Notes under the pieces: model-generated | Database searches by the model: none | Told to the model about the DNA's origin: nothing | What the model saw: only the letters and a program-made list of their open reading frames with translations | Program-made: the position numbers and the translations under genes | Part shown: positions 36,027 to 44,397 of the stretch, in pieces | Position numbering within the stretch: the stretch's first letter is position 1 | Layout of the letters: every line of letters begins with the position of its first letter | Assembly: GCF_004216565.1 (NCBI RefSeq) | Contig: NZ_SGWV01000011.1 | Coordinates: 434,001-498,000, forward strand | Direction of reading: 5' to 3' | DNA: 64,000 nt | Source: Sphaerotilus mobilis | GTDB lineage: Bacteria > Pseudomonadota > Gammaproteobacteria > Burkholderiales > Burkholderiaceae_C

Positions 36027-36878
36027 TCAGACCACCGGTCGCAGCGTCTGCGCCGTCTCCAGCAAGGCCGGCACCAGCCGGGCGATGACCTGCTCGGGTG
36101 GCCACGCGGCGCTCTGCAGCGTCATGCTGAGGGCGCCCTTGCACTCGCCGTGGCGGTCGCGCAGGGCGGTCGCCACGCCGGTCAGGCCGACGTCGAGCTG
36201 TCCGACCGAGATCCAGTGGTCCTGCCGACGGGCCTGCATGACCTGCTCGACGAAATCCTGCGCGGTGACCACGGTGCTGGCCGTGAAGCCAGCGAACTCG
36301 TGGGCGGCCACCCACTTCTGCAGGTCGGCATCCGACAGCGTGGCCAGCAGAACACGGCTGGTGCTGACGACGTGGGCCGGCACGCGCGCACCGGCGTGGA
36401 AGCCGATCGAGACCACGCGCGGCGTGTTGCTGCGGGCCACGTAGACGACCGAATGGCCGTCCAGCACGCTGACGTTGACCGTCTCGCCGGTGGCGGCCGA
36501 CAGCCGCTGCAGGAAGGGCTGGACGAGCCGAGGCAGGCGGGCGCTTTCCAGATAGCTCTGGCCCAGGCGCAGAACGCGGGGGGTCAGCCAGAAGTGCTTG
36601 CCGTCGGTCGCGGCATAGCCGAAGTGGCACAGGCTGAGCAGGTGGCGCCGGGCGGCGGTGCGCGGGATGCCGGTGCGCTGGTGGACTTGGGCGGCGGTCA
36701 GGCGGGCGTGTTCATCGTCGAAGCACTCGATCACCCGCAGCCCTCGGCCGAGGCCGGCGATCAGGTCGGCCGGGTCGATGGGGAGGTTGCCGTCGACCGC
36801 GAACTCGGCGGCTTCTGAGAGTGCCGGGGCGGGGTGGGCGGTGGCGCCGGGCGGTCGCTCAGGACTGGGGGAAACCAT
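36027..36878 (-). CDS. IclR family transcriptional regulator (PcaR/PcaU-like)
   Basis: 283 residues. An N-terminal winged helix (IAGLGRGLRVIECFDDEHARLTAAQVHQ, with the recognition region RTAARRHLLSL) is followed by the IclR effector domain (GETVNVSVLDGHSVVYVARS, GARVPAHVVSTSRVLLA). The layout resembles the PcaR/PcaU/PobR group, which responds to aromatic acids. It is divergent from the TRAP binding-protein gene. Two palindromes centred 21 bp apart lie just before its start codon and are the likely binding sites for itself and its target. Confidence 0.92.
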   Translation of the reverse strand: MVSPSPERPPGATAHPAPALSEAAEFAVDGNLPIDPADLIAGLGRGLRVIECFDDEHARLTAAQVHQRTGIPRTAARRHLLSLCHFGYAATDGKHFWLTPRVLRLGQSYLESARLPRLVQPFLQRLSAATGETVNVSVLDGHSVVYVARSNTPRVVSIGFHAGARVPAHVVSTSRVLLATLSDADLQKWVAAHEFAGFTASTVVTAQDFVEQVMQARRQDHWISVGQLDVGLTGVATALRDRHGECKGALSMTLQSAAWPPEQVIARLVPALLETAQTLRPVV

Positions 36879-36885
36879 GATTCGA

Positions 36886-36919
36886 TCCGATCATCGGACA
36901 AGATCGTCCGATCACCGGA
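36886..36919. promoter_or_regulatory. paired IclR-type operator
   Basis: TCCGATCATCGGA (36886-36898), a perfect 13-bp palindrome, and TCCGATCACCGGA (36907-36919), with one mismatch, have centres 21 bp apart, two turns of the helix. They lie in the divergent region between the regulator and the TRAP binding-protein gene. Confidence 0.75.
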
Positions 36920-37038
36920 CGGTGCGGACGTGGCCAGTCTATCGGCGCAGGGCCCCGATTCCTACAGTGATGACACCCCGCCGCTGACAACGGCTGAGCG
37001 CCATCTTCATCCCCCACCCAAGTCCCCGGAGACTCACC

Positions 37039-38055
37039 ATGAACACCTTGCGCCGACTCATTTCCCTTTCGCTGCTGAGCGCCAGCCTGCTGGCCGCCGG
37101 CCTGAGCCAGGCCGCCGACATCGAGAGCCGCACCATCAAGTTCCCCTCGGCCAGCAACAAGGGCCACCCGCAGGTGGTCGGCGTCGAGAAGTTCGCCGAG
37201 ATCGTGGCGCAGAAGAGCGGCGGCAAACTGGCCGTGAAGGCCTTCCCGGGCGGCGCGCTCGGCCCGGACCTGCAGACGGTCTCGGCCATGCAGGGCGGCA
37301 CTGTCGAGATGACGGTGATGAATGCCAGCCTGCTGGCCGGCAACGTCAAGGAAATGGCGGTTTTCGACTTCCCCTTCTTGATCAACAACGCCCGCGAGGC
37401 CGATGCCGTCGCCGACGGCCCGGTTGGCCAGAAGCTGCTCGACAAGCTGCAGGAACGCGGCCTGGTCGGCTTGGCCTACTGGGATCTCGGCTTCCGCCAG
37501 ATCCACACGATGAAGCGCGTCATCGCCAAGGCGGATGACTTCAAGGGCGTGAAGATGCGCGTCATCCCGACGCCGATCTACGTCGACTTCATGAAGGCCC
37601 TGGGCGCTGCGCCGGTGCCGATGCCCTTCACCGAGACCTACGCGGCGCTGGAGCAGGGTGCCATCGACGGCATGACCAACCCGCTGCTGAACATCCTGGA
37701 CGGCAAGTTCAACGACGTCTCCAAGCACCTGACGCTGACCAACCACATGTACACGCCGCAGGCGGTGGTGGTGAGCAAGAAGTTCTGGGACAAGCTCTCG
37801 CCGGTCGAGCAGAAGATCCTGCGCGACGCCGCCAACGAGACGGCGGTGTTCCAGCGCAAGTTCGCCCGCGACGAGGCCGCCAAGGTGCTGTCCGCGTTGA
37901 AGACGGCCGGCATGACGGTGCACGAACTGCCGCCGGCCGAGATCGCCAAGCTGCGCGAGCGCGCGCAGCCGGTCATCGACAAGTACACCCGCGAACTCGG
38001 CCCGATCGTGACCGAGACCTATGCGGCGGTCGAGAAGGTGCGTGAGAGGAAGTGA
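37039..38055 (+). CDS. TRAP transporter substrate-binding protein (DctP family)
   Basis: 338 residues. Signal peptide ending LSQAAD, then the DctP fold: FPSASNKGHPQVVGVEKFAEIV, the substrate-contact arginine in VKMRVIPTP, and FTETYAALEQGAIDGMTNPL. These proteins capture carboxylates for sodium-driven TRAP importers. No DctQ or DctM membrane genes follow in this window: a terminator and a tRNA come next. It is either an orphan partner of a distant transporter or a signalling-only binding protein. The IclR gene upstream is the likely regulator. Confidence 0.93.
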   Translation: MNTLRRLISLSLLSASLLAAGLSQAADIESRTIKFPSASNKGHPQVVGVEKFAEIVAQKSGGKLAVKAFPGGALGPDLQTVSAMQGGTVEMTVMNASLLAGNVKEMAVFDFPFLINNAREADAVADGPVGQKLLDKLQERGLVGLAYWDLGFRQIHTMKRVIAKADDFKGVKMRVIPTPIYVDFMKALGAAPVPMPFTETYAALEQGAIDGMTNPLLNILDGKFNDVSKHLTLTNHMYTPQAVVVSKKFWDKLSPVEQKILRDAANETAVFQRKFARDEAAKVLSALKTAGMTVHELPPAEIAKLRERAQPVIDKYTRELGPIVTETYAAVEKVRERK

Positions 38056-38097
38056 GGGAGCGCTGAGGGCAGCGGGCGGATCGCCCGCACCAAGCAA

Positions 38098-38128
38098 AAC
38101 GCCGACCTTGCGGGTCGGCGTTCTGTTG
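38098..38128 (+). terminator. terminator after the DctP gene
   Basis: AACGCCGACC (38098-38107) pairs with GGTCGGCGTT (38113-38122), followed by a partly T-rich run (CTGTTGT). It isolates the binding-protein gene from what follows. Confidence 0.7.
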
Positions 38129-38174
38129 TCGGGCGGTTGACGCTGCGGCCGTGGAACCACCGCTTCGTCGTGTT

Positions 38175-38250
38175 TGGCGCGCCCGGCTGGGATCGAACCA
38201 GCGACCCTTGGCTTCGGAGGCCAATACTCTATCCACTGAGCTACGGGCGC
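38175..38250 (-). tRNA. tRNA-Arg (CCG)
   Basis: 76-nt cloverleaf including an encoded CCA end. Acceptor GCGCCCG pairs with CGGGCGC, D arm GCTCAG, anticodon stem TTGGC/GCCAA around loop CTCCGAA (anticodon CCG), and T arm CTGGTTCGATCCCAG. It reads CGG arginine codons, common in this GC-rich DNA. Confidence 0.96.
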
Positions 38251-38382
38251 AAAACGGCGAGTCTAGCAGGCTTGTGGCCGGTGTCTGCACGCAACACCGG
38301 CGCGCCGGACCGGCCCCCTATAATTCCGGGGTTTTGCGCACCGTTGAACGGTCGCGCGGCGGATTCAACCCATGAGGACACC

Positions 38383-38928
38383 ATGAGCGACGCTCAACAC
38401 GCCCACGACGCACACGCAGACCACGGCGAAGCCCACGAAGGCCCGATCAAGACGTCCAACCAGCTGATCGCCGCTGTCGTCGCCGCCTTTGTGGTCCCGA
38501 TCTTCGTGATCGTGCTGCTGGTGAAGAACGTGGGCGTCGATGCGCTAGAAGGTGCCGGTGTCGACGCGATGAGCGCGGAAGCCACGGCCGCGCGCATCCA
38601 GCCGATCGGCCAGGTCGCGATCAAGCTTGAAGGCGGCCCGGCCAAGTCTGGCGAAGACGTCTTCAAGGGCCAGTGCGGTGCCTGCCACACCGCTGGTCTT
38701 GCCGGTGCGCCCAAGTTTGGCGACGCCGCTGCCTGGACCGCCCGCCTGTCGACCGGCCTGGATGCGCTGGTGAACTCGGCCCTCAAGGGCAAGGGCGCGA
38801 TGGGCGCCCAGGGCGGTGGCGATTTCAGCGACTACGAGATCGCCCGCGCCGTGGTCTACATGGCCAACGCAGCCGGCGGCACGTTCGAGGAGCCGAAGGC
38901 GCCCGCCGCTGCTTCTGCTGCGCAGTGA
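38383..38928 (+). CDS. membrane-anchored cytochrome c5-type protein
   Basis: 181 residues. The N-terminal 20 residues are rich in His/Asp/Glu (HAHDAHADHGEAHEG). A single membrane helix (about 28-48) anchors a periplasmic c-type haem domain with CGACH (Cys98, Cys101, His102) and a candidate axial methionine near KGKGAMGAQGGG. The YEIARAVVYM ending is typical of cytochrome c5. It carries electrons, probably to a terminal oxidase. GAGGACACC precedes the ATG. A bidirectional terminator follows. Confidence 0.92.
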   Translation: MSDAQHAHDAHADHGEAHEGPIKTSNQLIAAVVAAFVVPIFVIVLLVKNVGVDALEGAGVDAMSAEATAARIQPIGQVAIKLEGGPAKSGEDVFKGQCGACHTAGLAGAPKFGDAAAWTARLSTGLDALVNSALKGKGAMGAQGGGDFSDYEIARAVVYMANAAGGTFEEPKAPAAASAAQ

Positions 38929-38973
38929 GCTGATCCTTCAACCGGGCGCCGTCTTCGGGCGGTGCTCAGGCAG

Positions 38974-39011
38974 AAAAACCGACGAGGCCAAGGGCTGCGT
39001 CGGTTTTTTTT
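38974..39011. terminator. bidirectional terminator between cytochrome c and galK
   Basis: AAAAACCGACG (38974-38984) and CGTCGGTTTTT (38998-39008) form an 11-bp stem with a 13-base loop, and eight T residues follow on the plus strand. The A run on the left side makes it work for galK on the minus strand too. Confidence 0.88.
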
Positions 39012-39031
39012 CGTCCTGATCGGCCCTCAGG

Positions 39032-40210
39032 CTAGGGAAAGGGCAGGGGCCCGGCACCCGCGCTGGGGTGGCAGATGTAGACGGTGGCGGACTCGCCGCC
39101 CGGCGCCCGATAACGAGCCGTCAAGGCCGCCTGGGCCGCTTCGACGCGGGACTCCGGCAGCAGCGCGACCACACAGCCGCCGAAGCCGCCGCCGGTCATG
39201 CGTGCGCCGCCGTCGCGGCCGATGACGTCCTGCAGGATCTCGACCAGATGGTCGATCGCCGGCACCGTGATCTCGAAGTCGTCGCGCATCGAGGCGTGTG
39301 ACGCCGCCATCAGGGCGCCCATGCGTGCCATGTCGCCGACCGCCAGCGCGGCAGCGGCGTCCAGCGTGCGCTGGTTCTCGGTGACGATGTGGCGGGCGCG
39401 CCGGAACGTCAGGTCGTCCAGACCCGCACGGTCGCGCAGCAGCCGGTCGGTGTCGACGTCGCGCAGCGCGGCCACGTCGTAGTGGCGCGCAGCGGCCTCG
39501 CATTGTTGGCGCCGGGTGTTGTATTCGCTGTCGACCAGGCCCCGGCGCACGCGCGAATGCGCGATCAACACGGCGATGTCGTCGGGCAGGTGCACGGCTT
39601 GGGCGGCCAGGCTGCGGCAGTCGATCAGCAGCGCATGGCCGGCCGCGCCGCGAGCTGAAATGAGCTGGTCCATGATCCCGCACTGGATGCCGACGAAGCG
39701 GTTCTCGGCCTGCTGCGCGAGCTGCGCCAGCCGGGTCGCGTCGACGTCCAGGCCCTGCAGGGTCTTGAAGGCCTGACCGATTGCCACCTCCAGCGCCGCC
39801 GAGGACGACAGGCCCGCGCCCTGCGGCACGTTGCCGGCCACCGCCAGGTCACAGCCGCGCAGCAGCAGGCCATCGGCCAGCAGGGCCTGCACCATGCCGC
39901 GCACATAGTTGGCCCAGCCTTGTTCGGCATCGCTCAAGCGCTCGATCGGGGCGTCGAGCCAGAAGCTGTCCTGCCGGTCGCCAAAGTCGGACGCCACCAC
40001 GCGCACGCGGGTGTCGTCGCGCGGACGGGCCGCCACCAGGGTGTGGAAATCGATCGCGCAGGGCAGCACGAAGCCGTCGTTGTAGTCGGTGTGTTCGCCG
40101 ATCAGGTTGACGCGCCCGGGTGCATGCACCAGCGACGTGGGTGCCGCGCCGTAGGCGGCCGTGAACGAGGCCAGCACGCGCTGCTGCAGCCGTGACGCGA
40201 GGTCGGCCAT
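39032..40210 (-). CDS. galK: galactokinase
   Basis: 392 residues. GHMP kinase signatures are complete: [16 protein letters not shown] (substrate site), [16 protein letters not shown] (ATP loop) and [14 protein letters not shown] near the end. It phosphorylates galactose at C1 in the cytoplasm. It is the last gene of the minus-strand galactoside operon, 5 bp after galE. The expected partner galT is not in the window, so the product must be handled by an enzyme encoded elsewhere. Confidence 0.97.
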   Translation of the reverse strand: MADLASRLQQRVLASFTAAYGAAPTSLVHAPGRVNLIGEHTDYNDGFVLPCAIDFHTLVAARPRDDTRVRVVASDFGDRQDSFWLDAPIERLSDAEQGWANYVRGMVQALLADGLLLRGCDLAVAGNVPQGAGLSSSAALEVAIGQAFKTLQGLDVDATRLAQLAQQAENRFVGIQCGIMDQLISARGAAGHALLIDCRSLAAQAVHLPDDIAVLIAHSRVRRGLVDSEYNTRRQQCEAAARHYDVAALRDVDTDRLLRDRAGLDDLTFRRARHIVTENQRTLDAAAALAVGDMARMGALMAASHASMRDDFEITVPAIDHLVEILQDVIGRDGGARMTGGGFGGCVVALLPESRVEAAQAALTARYRAPGGESATVYICHPSAGAGPLPFP

Positions 40211-40215
40211 GGTGT

Positions 40216-41229
40216 TCAGGCGGCGTAGCCGCGCGGGTTGTTGGACTGCCAGCGCCAGCTGTCCTCGCACATCGTGCGCAGGTCGCGGCTGGCCTGCCAG
40301 CCCAGCACCTCACGGGCGCGGGTCGGGTCGGCCCAGCAGGCTGCGACGTCGCCCGGACGCCGCGCGACGATGCGGTGCGGCAAGGCATGGCCACAGGCCG
40401 CACCGAAGGCGGCCAGCATCTCCCGCACGCTGACGCCCGCGCCCGTGCCGAGGTTGAAGACATGCAGACCCGGCCGGCCGTGGCCATGGTCCAGCGCGGC
40501 CAGGTGGCCGTCGGCCAGGTCCATCACGTGGATGTAGTCGCGCACGCCGGTGCCGTCGGGTGTGGGGTAGTCGTCGCCGTAGATGCTCAGGAACTCGCGC
40601 CGGCCAACGGCGACCTGGGCGATGTAGGGCATCAGGTTGTTGGGCACCCCTTGCGGGTCCTCGCCGAGCCGGCCGCTGGGGTGGGCGCCAACCGGGTTGA
40701 AGTAGCGCAGTGCCGTCAGCGACCAGGCCGGGTCTGAGCGTGCCAGGTCGGCCAGCACCTGCTCGACCATCAGCTTGCTGCGGCCGTAAGGGTTGGTGGC
40801 CGAGGTTGGCGCGTCCTCGCGCAACGGCAGCTCCGGCGCGTCGCCATAGACCGTCGCCGACGAGCTGAAGACCAGCGTGCGCACGCCCGCAGCCTGCATC
40901 GCCGCCAGCAGCACCAGCGTGCCGTGCACGTTGTTGTCGAAGTAGCTCAGCGGCTGAGCCACCGACTCGCCGACCGCCTTCAGCCCGGCGAAGTGGATGA
41001 CCGCGTCGATCTGCTCGCGCACCAGCAGCGCGTCCAGCAGGGCGCGGTCGCGGATGTCGCCGTGCACGAAGGCAGGCCGCGTGCCGGCCACCTCGGCGAT
41101 GCGCTCGATCACGCCGGCCGAAGCGTTGTGCAGGTTGTCGAGGATGACCGGCCGGTGCCCGGCCGCGATCAGCGCGATCGTCGTGATGCTGCCGATGTAG
41201 CCGGCGCCGCCGGTGACGAGGATGTTCAT
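40216..41229 (-). CDS. galE: UDP-glucose 4-epimerase
   Basis: 337 residues. The short-chain dehydrogenase NAD motif GGAGYIGS opens the protein, the catalytic Ser/Tyr/Lys set is visible ([15 protein letters not shown]), and the [14 protein letters not shown] and [12 protein letters not shown] segments are GalE signatures. It interconverts UDP-galactose and UDP-glucose. It starts 11 bp after the permease gene and ends 5 bp before galK, clearly within one operon. The ATG at 41229 directly precedes the NAD motif. Confidence 0.97.
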   Translation of the reverse strand: MNILVTGGAGYIGSITTIALIAAGHRPVILDNLHNASAGVIERIAEVAGTRPAFVHGDIRDRALLDALLVREQIDAVIHFAGLKAVGESVAQPLSYFDNNVHGTLVLLAAMQAAGVRTLVFSSSATVYGDAPELPLREDAPTSATNPYGRSKLMVEQVLADLARSDPAWSLTALRYFNPVGAHPSGRLGEDPQGVPNNLMPYIAQVAVGRREFLSIYGDDYPTPDGTGVRDYIHVMDLADGHLAALDHGHGRPGLHVFNLGTGAGVSVREMLAAFGAACGHALPHRIVARRPGDVAACWADPTRAREVLGWQASRDLRTMCEDSWRWQSNNPRGYAA

Positions 41230-41240
41230 GGTGACCTTGT

Positions 41241-42092
41241 TCAGCCCTTCGATGCGCCCAGCGTCAGGCCGGCGATGAACTGCTTCTGCATCAGGAAGAA
41301 GATGGCCACCGGCGGCAGCGCCGCGACGATGGAGCCGGCCGAGACCAGGTGCCACTGCGCCACCCACATGCCGTTGAGCGACTTCAGCCCGCCGGTGACC
41401 GGCATGGCGTGGTCGCCTTGGATCAGCACGGTCGACCAGAAGTAGTCGTTCCAGATGAAGGTGAAGACCAGCACCGCCAGCGCTGCCAGCGCCGGACGCA
41501 CAAGGGGCAGCACGACGCGCCAGAAGATCTGGAACTCGTTGGCGCCCTCGATGCGCGCGGCCTCGACCAACTCCATCGGCAGGTCGCGGATGAAGTTGCG
41601 CATGAAGAAGGTGCAGAAGCCTGTCTGGAAGGCGATGTGGAACAGCACCAGGCCGGTGATGGAGTCGTACAGCCCCAGGCGCAGGCTCAGGTCACGCACC
41701 GGCACCATCAGGATCTGGAAGGGCACGAAATTGCCGCCCACGAAGATGAAGAACACCAGCAGGTTGAGCTTGAAGCGGTAGACGCCCAGCGCATAGCCGG
41801 CCAGACACGCGAGCGAGACCGCGCCGATCACGGTCGGCAGCGTCACCAGGAAGCTGTTGCCGATGTAGCGCAGGATCGGCGTGTTGGTGAACACGGCGGT
41901 GTAGTTCTCGATGACCTGCCACTGCGTGGGCAGGCCCCAGTAGTTGCCGCTGGCGATGTCGCCCTGGCCGCGCAGCGAGGTCAGCGCGACCGCGATGATG
42001 GGCAGCAGCCAGACCAGCAGTGCGATCGGCAGGGCGACCTGGTAGAGCCAGCGCGTCGGTGCCGAGGTCTTGGCGATGGGGGTCGGGAACAT
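41241..42092 (-). CDS. carbohydrate ABC transporter permease (MalG type)
   Basis: 283 residues, six membrane helices. The EAA loop contacting the ATPase reads LVEAARIEGANEFQIFWRVVLPLVRP. It is the second permease of the beta-galactoside importer. Its ATG overlaps the stop of the preceding permease by one base (TGATG), so the two are translationally coupled. It probably imports lactose or another galactoside together with the binding protein at 43139 and the ATPase at 46592. Confidence 0.94.
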   Translation of the reverse strand: MFPTPIAKTSAPTRWLYQVALPIALLVWLLPIIAVALTSLRGQGDIASGNYWGLPTQWQVIENYTAVFTNTPILRYIGNSFLVTLPTVIGAVSLACLAGYALGVYRFKLNLLVFFIFVGGNFVPFQILMVPVRDLSLRLGLYDSITGLVLFHIAFQTGFCTFFMRNFIRDLPMELVEAARIEGANEFQIFWRVVLPLVRPALAALAVLVFTFIWNDYFWSTVLIQGDHAMPVTGGLKSLNGMWVAQWHLVSAGSIVAALPPVAIFFLMQKQFIAGLTLGASKG

Positions 42093-43006
42093 CAGGCAGT
42101 CTCCTTCTCTTGCTGATGGATGCGCCACAGCACGAACAGGATGTAGACCAGCATGATCGCGAACAGCACGGTGGCGATGGCGGTGCCATAGCCCATGCGG
42201 TAGCCGTATTCGGACAGCGCCTTTTCGTACATGTAGTACGCGAGCACGCGGGAGCTTCCGTAGGGCCCGCCCGAGGTCATGATGGAGATCATGTCGAAGC
42301 TGCGCAGCGAGCCGATGATGGTCACGACCACCGCGATGAAGGTGGCCGGACGCAGCTGGGGCAGCACGACGTGGCGCAGCATCGACCAGCCCTTGGCGCC
42401 CTCAAGGCGCGCGGCCTCGATCAGGTCGGGGCGCAGGTTGTTCAGGCCGGTGAGGTACAGGATCATGCAGTAGGCGATCTGCGGGTAGAGGCCGGCCACC
42501 ACGATGCCGTAGGTGACCCAGTCCTCGTCGGCCAGCACCGCGATCGGGTCCATGCCGAACAGGCCGAAGATCTCGCCGACCAGGCCATTTGCCGGGTTGT
42601 AGAACCAGGTGAAGATCAGGCCGATGACACCCTGCGAGATCACGAAGGGGAAGAAGAACATCGACTTGATCGCGCGGATGCCGAACACCGTCTGGTTCAG
42701 GAACAGCGCGAGGCCGAGGCCGATGGGCACGGCCAGCAGGAAGCCGACCAGCCAGATCAGGTTGTTCTTGAGCGCGACAAAGAAGTCGGGGTCGGTCGCC
42801 AGCTCCTGGTAGTTGCCCAGACCGATCCAGCGTGCCTCGCCCAGGCCGTCCCAGTCGTAGAAGCTCAGCGCGATCGACTCGACGATCGGCACCAGCACAT
42901 AGATCGTGAACATCAACGCGGCTGGCGCGAGGAACAGCCAGGGCGCGATGTCGCGCTGGTGGCGTGTCCACCAGGAAAACTGCCGGGGCGCAGGGGTCGG
43001 GCTCAT
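42092..43006 (-). CDS. carbohydrate ABC transporter permease (MalF type)
   Basis: 304 residues with six membrane helices. EAA loop: DLIEAARLEGAKGWSMLRHVVLPQLRP. The ATG at 43006 is preferred because the upstream frame is non-conserved and lies in the intercistronic hairpin region. It overlaps the next permease by one base. It forms the transmembrane channel with that partner. Confidence 0.94.
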   Translation of the reverse strand: MSPTPAPRQFSWWTRHQRDIAPWLFLAPAALMFTIYVLVPIVESIALSFYDWDGLGEARWIGLGNYQELATDPDFFVALKNNLIWLVGFLLAVPIGLGLALFLNQTVFGIRAIKSMFFFPFVISQGVIGLIFTWFYNPANGLVGEIFGLFGMDPIAVLADEDWVTYGIVVAGLYPQIAYCMILYLTGLNNLRPDLIEAARLEGAKGWSMLRHVVLPQLRPATFIAVVVTIIGSLRSFDMISIMTSGGPYGSSRVLAYYMYEKALSEYGYRMGYGTAIATVLFAIMLVYILFVLWRIHQQEKETA

Positions 43007-43064
43007 GGCGGGATGCTCGTCGGAGGGGTTGCCGGACGGCCGCAAGGCATGTCCGTTTCTGGCA

Positions 43065-43099
43065 GCGCCCGGACCGGGCATGGGGACCGGTCCGGGCGC
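43065..43099 (-). other. strong intercistronic hairpin after the galactoside binding-protein gene
   Basis: A perfect 13-bp stem, GCGCCCGGACCGG (43065-43077) with CCGGTCCGGGCGC (43087-43099), and a 9-base loop. It lies between the binding-protein stop and the first permease start. It has no T run and probably protects the upstream message. Confidence 0.75.
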
Positions 43100-43138
43100 G
43101 GGCGACTCAGGTGTCGCCCTTCAGGTCGTCGCTGCTGA

Positions 43139-44371
43139 TCACTTGTAGACGCGGGCGCGCACCTGCTCCAGTCGCTCCAGCACTTCCTTGCGCGACTCGG
43201 GCTTGATCATGTAGCGCTGGAAGCCCTCCATGCCGGCCTTGGCCATTTCGGCGGGCGCGTCGCGGTCGTAGAACTGACCCAGCGCATAGGCGCCCGACAG
43301 CATCGCGAAACCGTCCTTGAGGTAGACGTCGGTCGGGCGCGTGGCGTCCTTGTTGACCGGCAGCTGGCCCAGGATGGCGTTGACCTCGGTCTGCACCTTG
43401 GCGCTCGCCGCATAGGCCAGGAAGCGCCGCGCGTCGGCCTTGTTCTTGGCCTTGGCGGGGATGTGGATGGTGTCGGTCGGGGCGTCCTCGGCCATCGGCA
43501 CGTTGTTGATCTTCGGGAATTGCATGAAGCCCAGCTGTGCCTCGGTCAGGCCGGCCTTCTTCATCGGGTCGACCGCGAAGTTGCCCATCAGGTACATCGC
43601 GGCCTCGCCCTTGACGAAGGCGGGCACGGCGTCCTGCCAGTCGATGCCGGCGTGGTTGGCGAGGAAGTAGCCGGGCTTGGTCAGCTCGTCCCAGCGGTCG
43701 AAGACCTCGTTGACGCGCTTGTCGGTGTAGGGCACCTTGCCGGACGTGAGGTCCATGTGGAACTCGTAGCCGTTGACGCGCATGTTGAGGTAGTCGAACC
43801 AGCCGCCCGTCGGCCACAGGGCCTTGGTGCCAATGGCAAACGGCGTGACGCCGGCGGCCTTCAGCTTGGCGCTGGCCGCGACCAATTGCTTCCAATCGGT
43901 CGGCACGGCGATGCCGTTCTTGGCGAAGATGTCCTTGCGGTAGTAGATGCCCCACTGGTAGTAGGTGTAGGGCACGCCCCACTTCTTGCCACCGATGGTC
44001 ATCGACGCAGAGGCCGACTTCAGCTTGTCGTTGAGACCTTCCTTGGCCCAGACGTCGGACACGTCCTCGAACAGGTTGGCGTTGACGAAGGGCGCCATGC
44101 GGTTGCCGGCGTACCAGGTGACGATGTCCGGGGGATCGGCGGTCAGGAAGTTGCGGATCGAGGTCTTGAAGCCTTCATGGTCGAAGGTGTTGATCTTGAC
44201 CGTCACGTCCGGGTTGGCGGCCATGAAGCCCTTGGCCATGGCATCCCACGCGGCCTTGGGCGCCGGGTCGGACGCATCGGTGTTGATCACCAGCGTGCCG
44301 GCTTGGGCGCTGACCCAGGCCAGGCCGGCCAGGGCCAGGGCACTCAGTCGTGCCTTGTTGCGCATCGTCAT
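43139..44371 (-). CDS. extracellular sugar-binding protein of the beta-galactoside importer
   Basis: 410 residues. Signal peptide ending WVSAQAG; type 1 extracellular solute-binding fold with FKTSIRNFLTADPPDIVTWYAGNRM, MYLMGNFAVDPMKKAG and FPKINNVP. The ATG at 44371 has AGGAG seven bases upstream. It captures a galactoside in the periplasm. It lies 26 bp after the GH42 gene and is followed by a strong hairpin before the permeases. Confidence 0.94.
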   Translation of the reverse strand: MTMRNKARLSALALAGLAWVSAQAGTLVINTDASDPAPKAAWDAMAKGFMAANPDVTVKINTFDHEGFKTSIRNFLTADPPDIVTWYAGNRMAPFVNANLFEDVSDVWAKEGLNDKLKSASASMTIGGKKWGVPYTYYQWGIYYRKDIFAKNGIAVPTDWKQLVAASAKLKAAGVTPFAIGTKALWPTGGWFDYLNMRVNGYEFHMDLTSGKVPYTDKRVNEVFDRWDELTKPGYFLANHAGIDWQDAVPAFVKGEAAMYLMGNFAVDPMKKAGLTEAQLGFMQFPKINNVPMAEDAPTDTIHIPAKAKNKADARRFLAYAASAKVQTEVNAILGQLPVNKDATRPTDVYLKDGFAMLSGAYALGQFYDRDAPAEMAKAGMEGFQRYMIKPESRKEVLERLEQVRARVYK

Positions 44372-44397
44372 CGTCAGTCTCCTGTTGTGGCAGGCCG

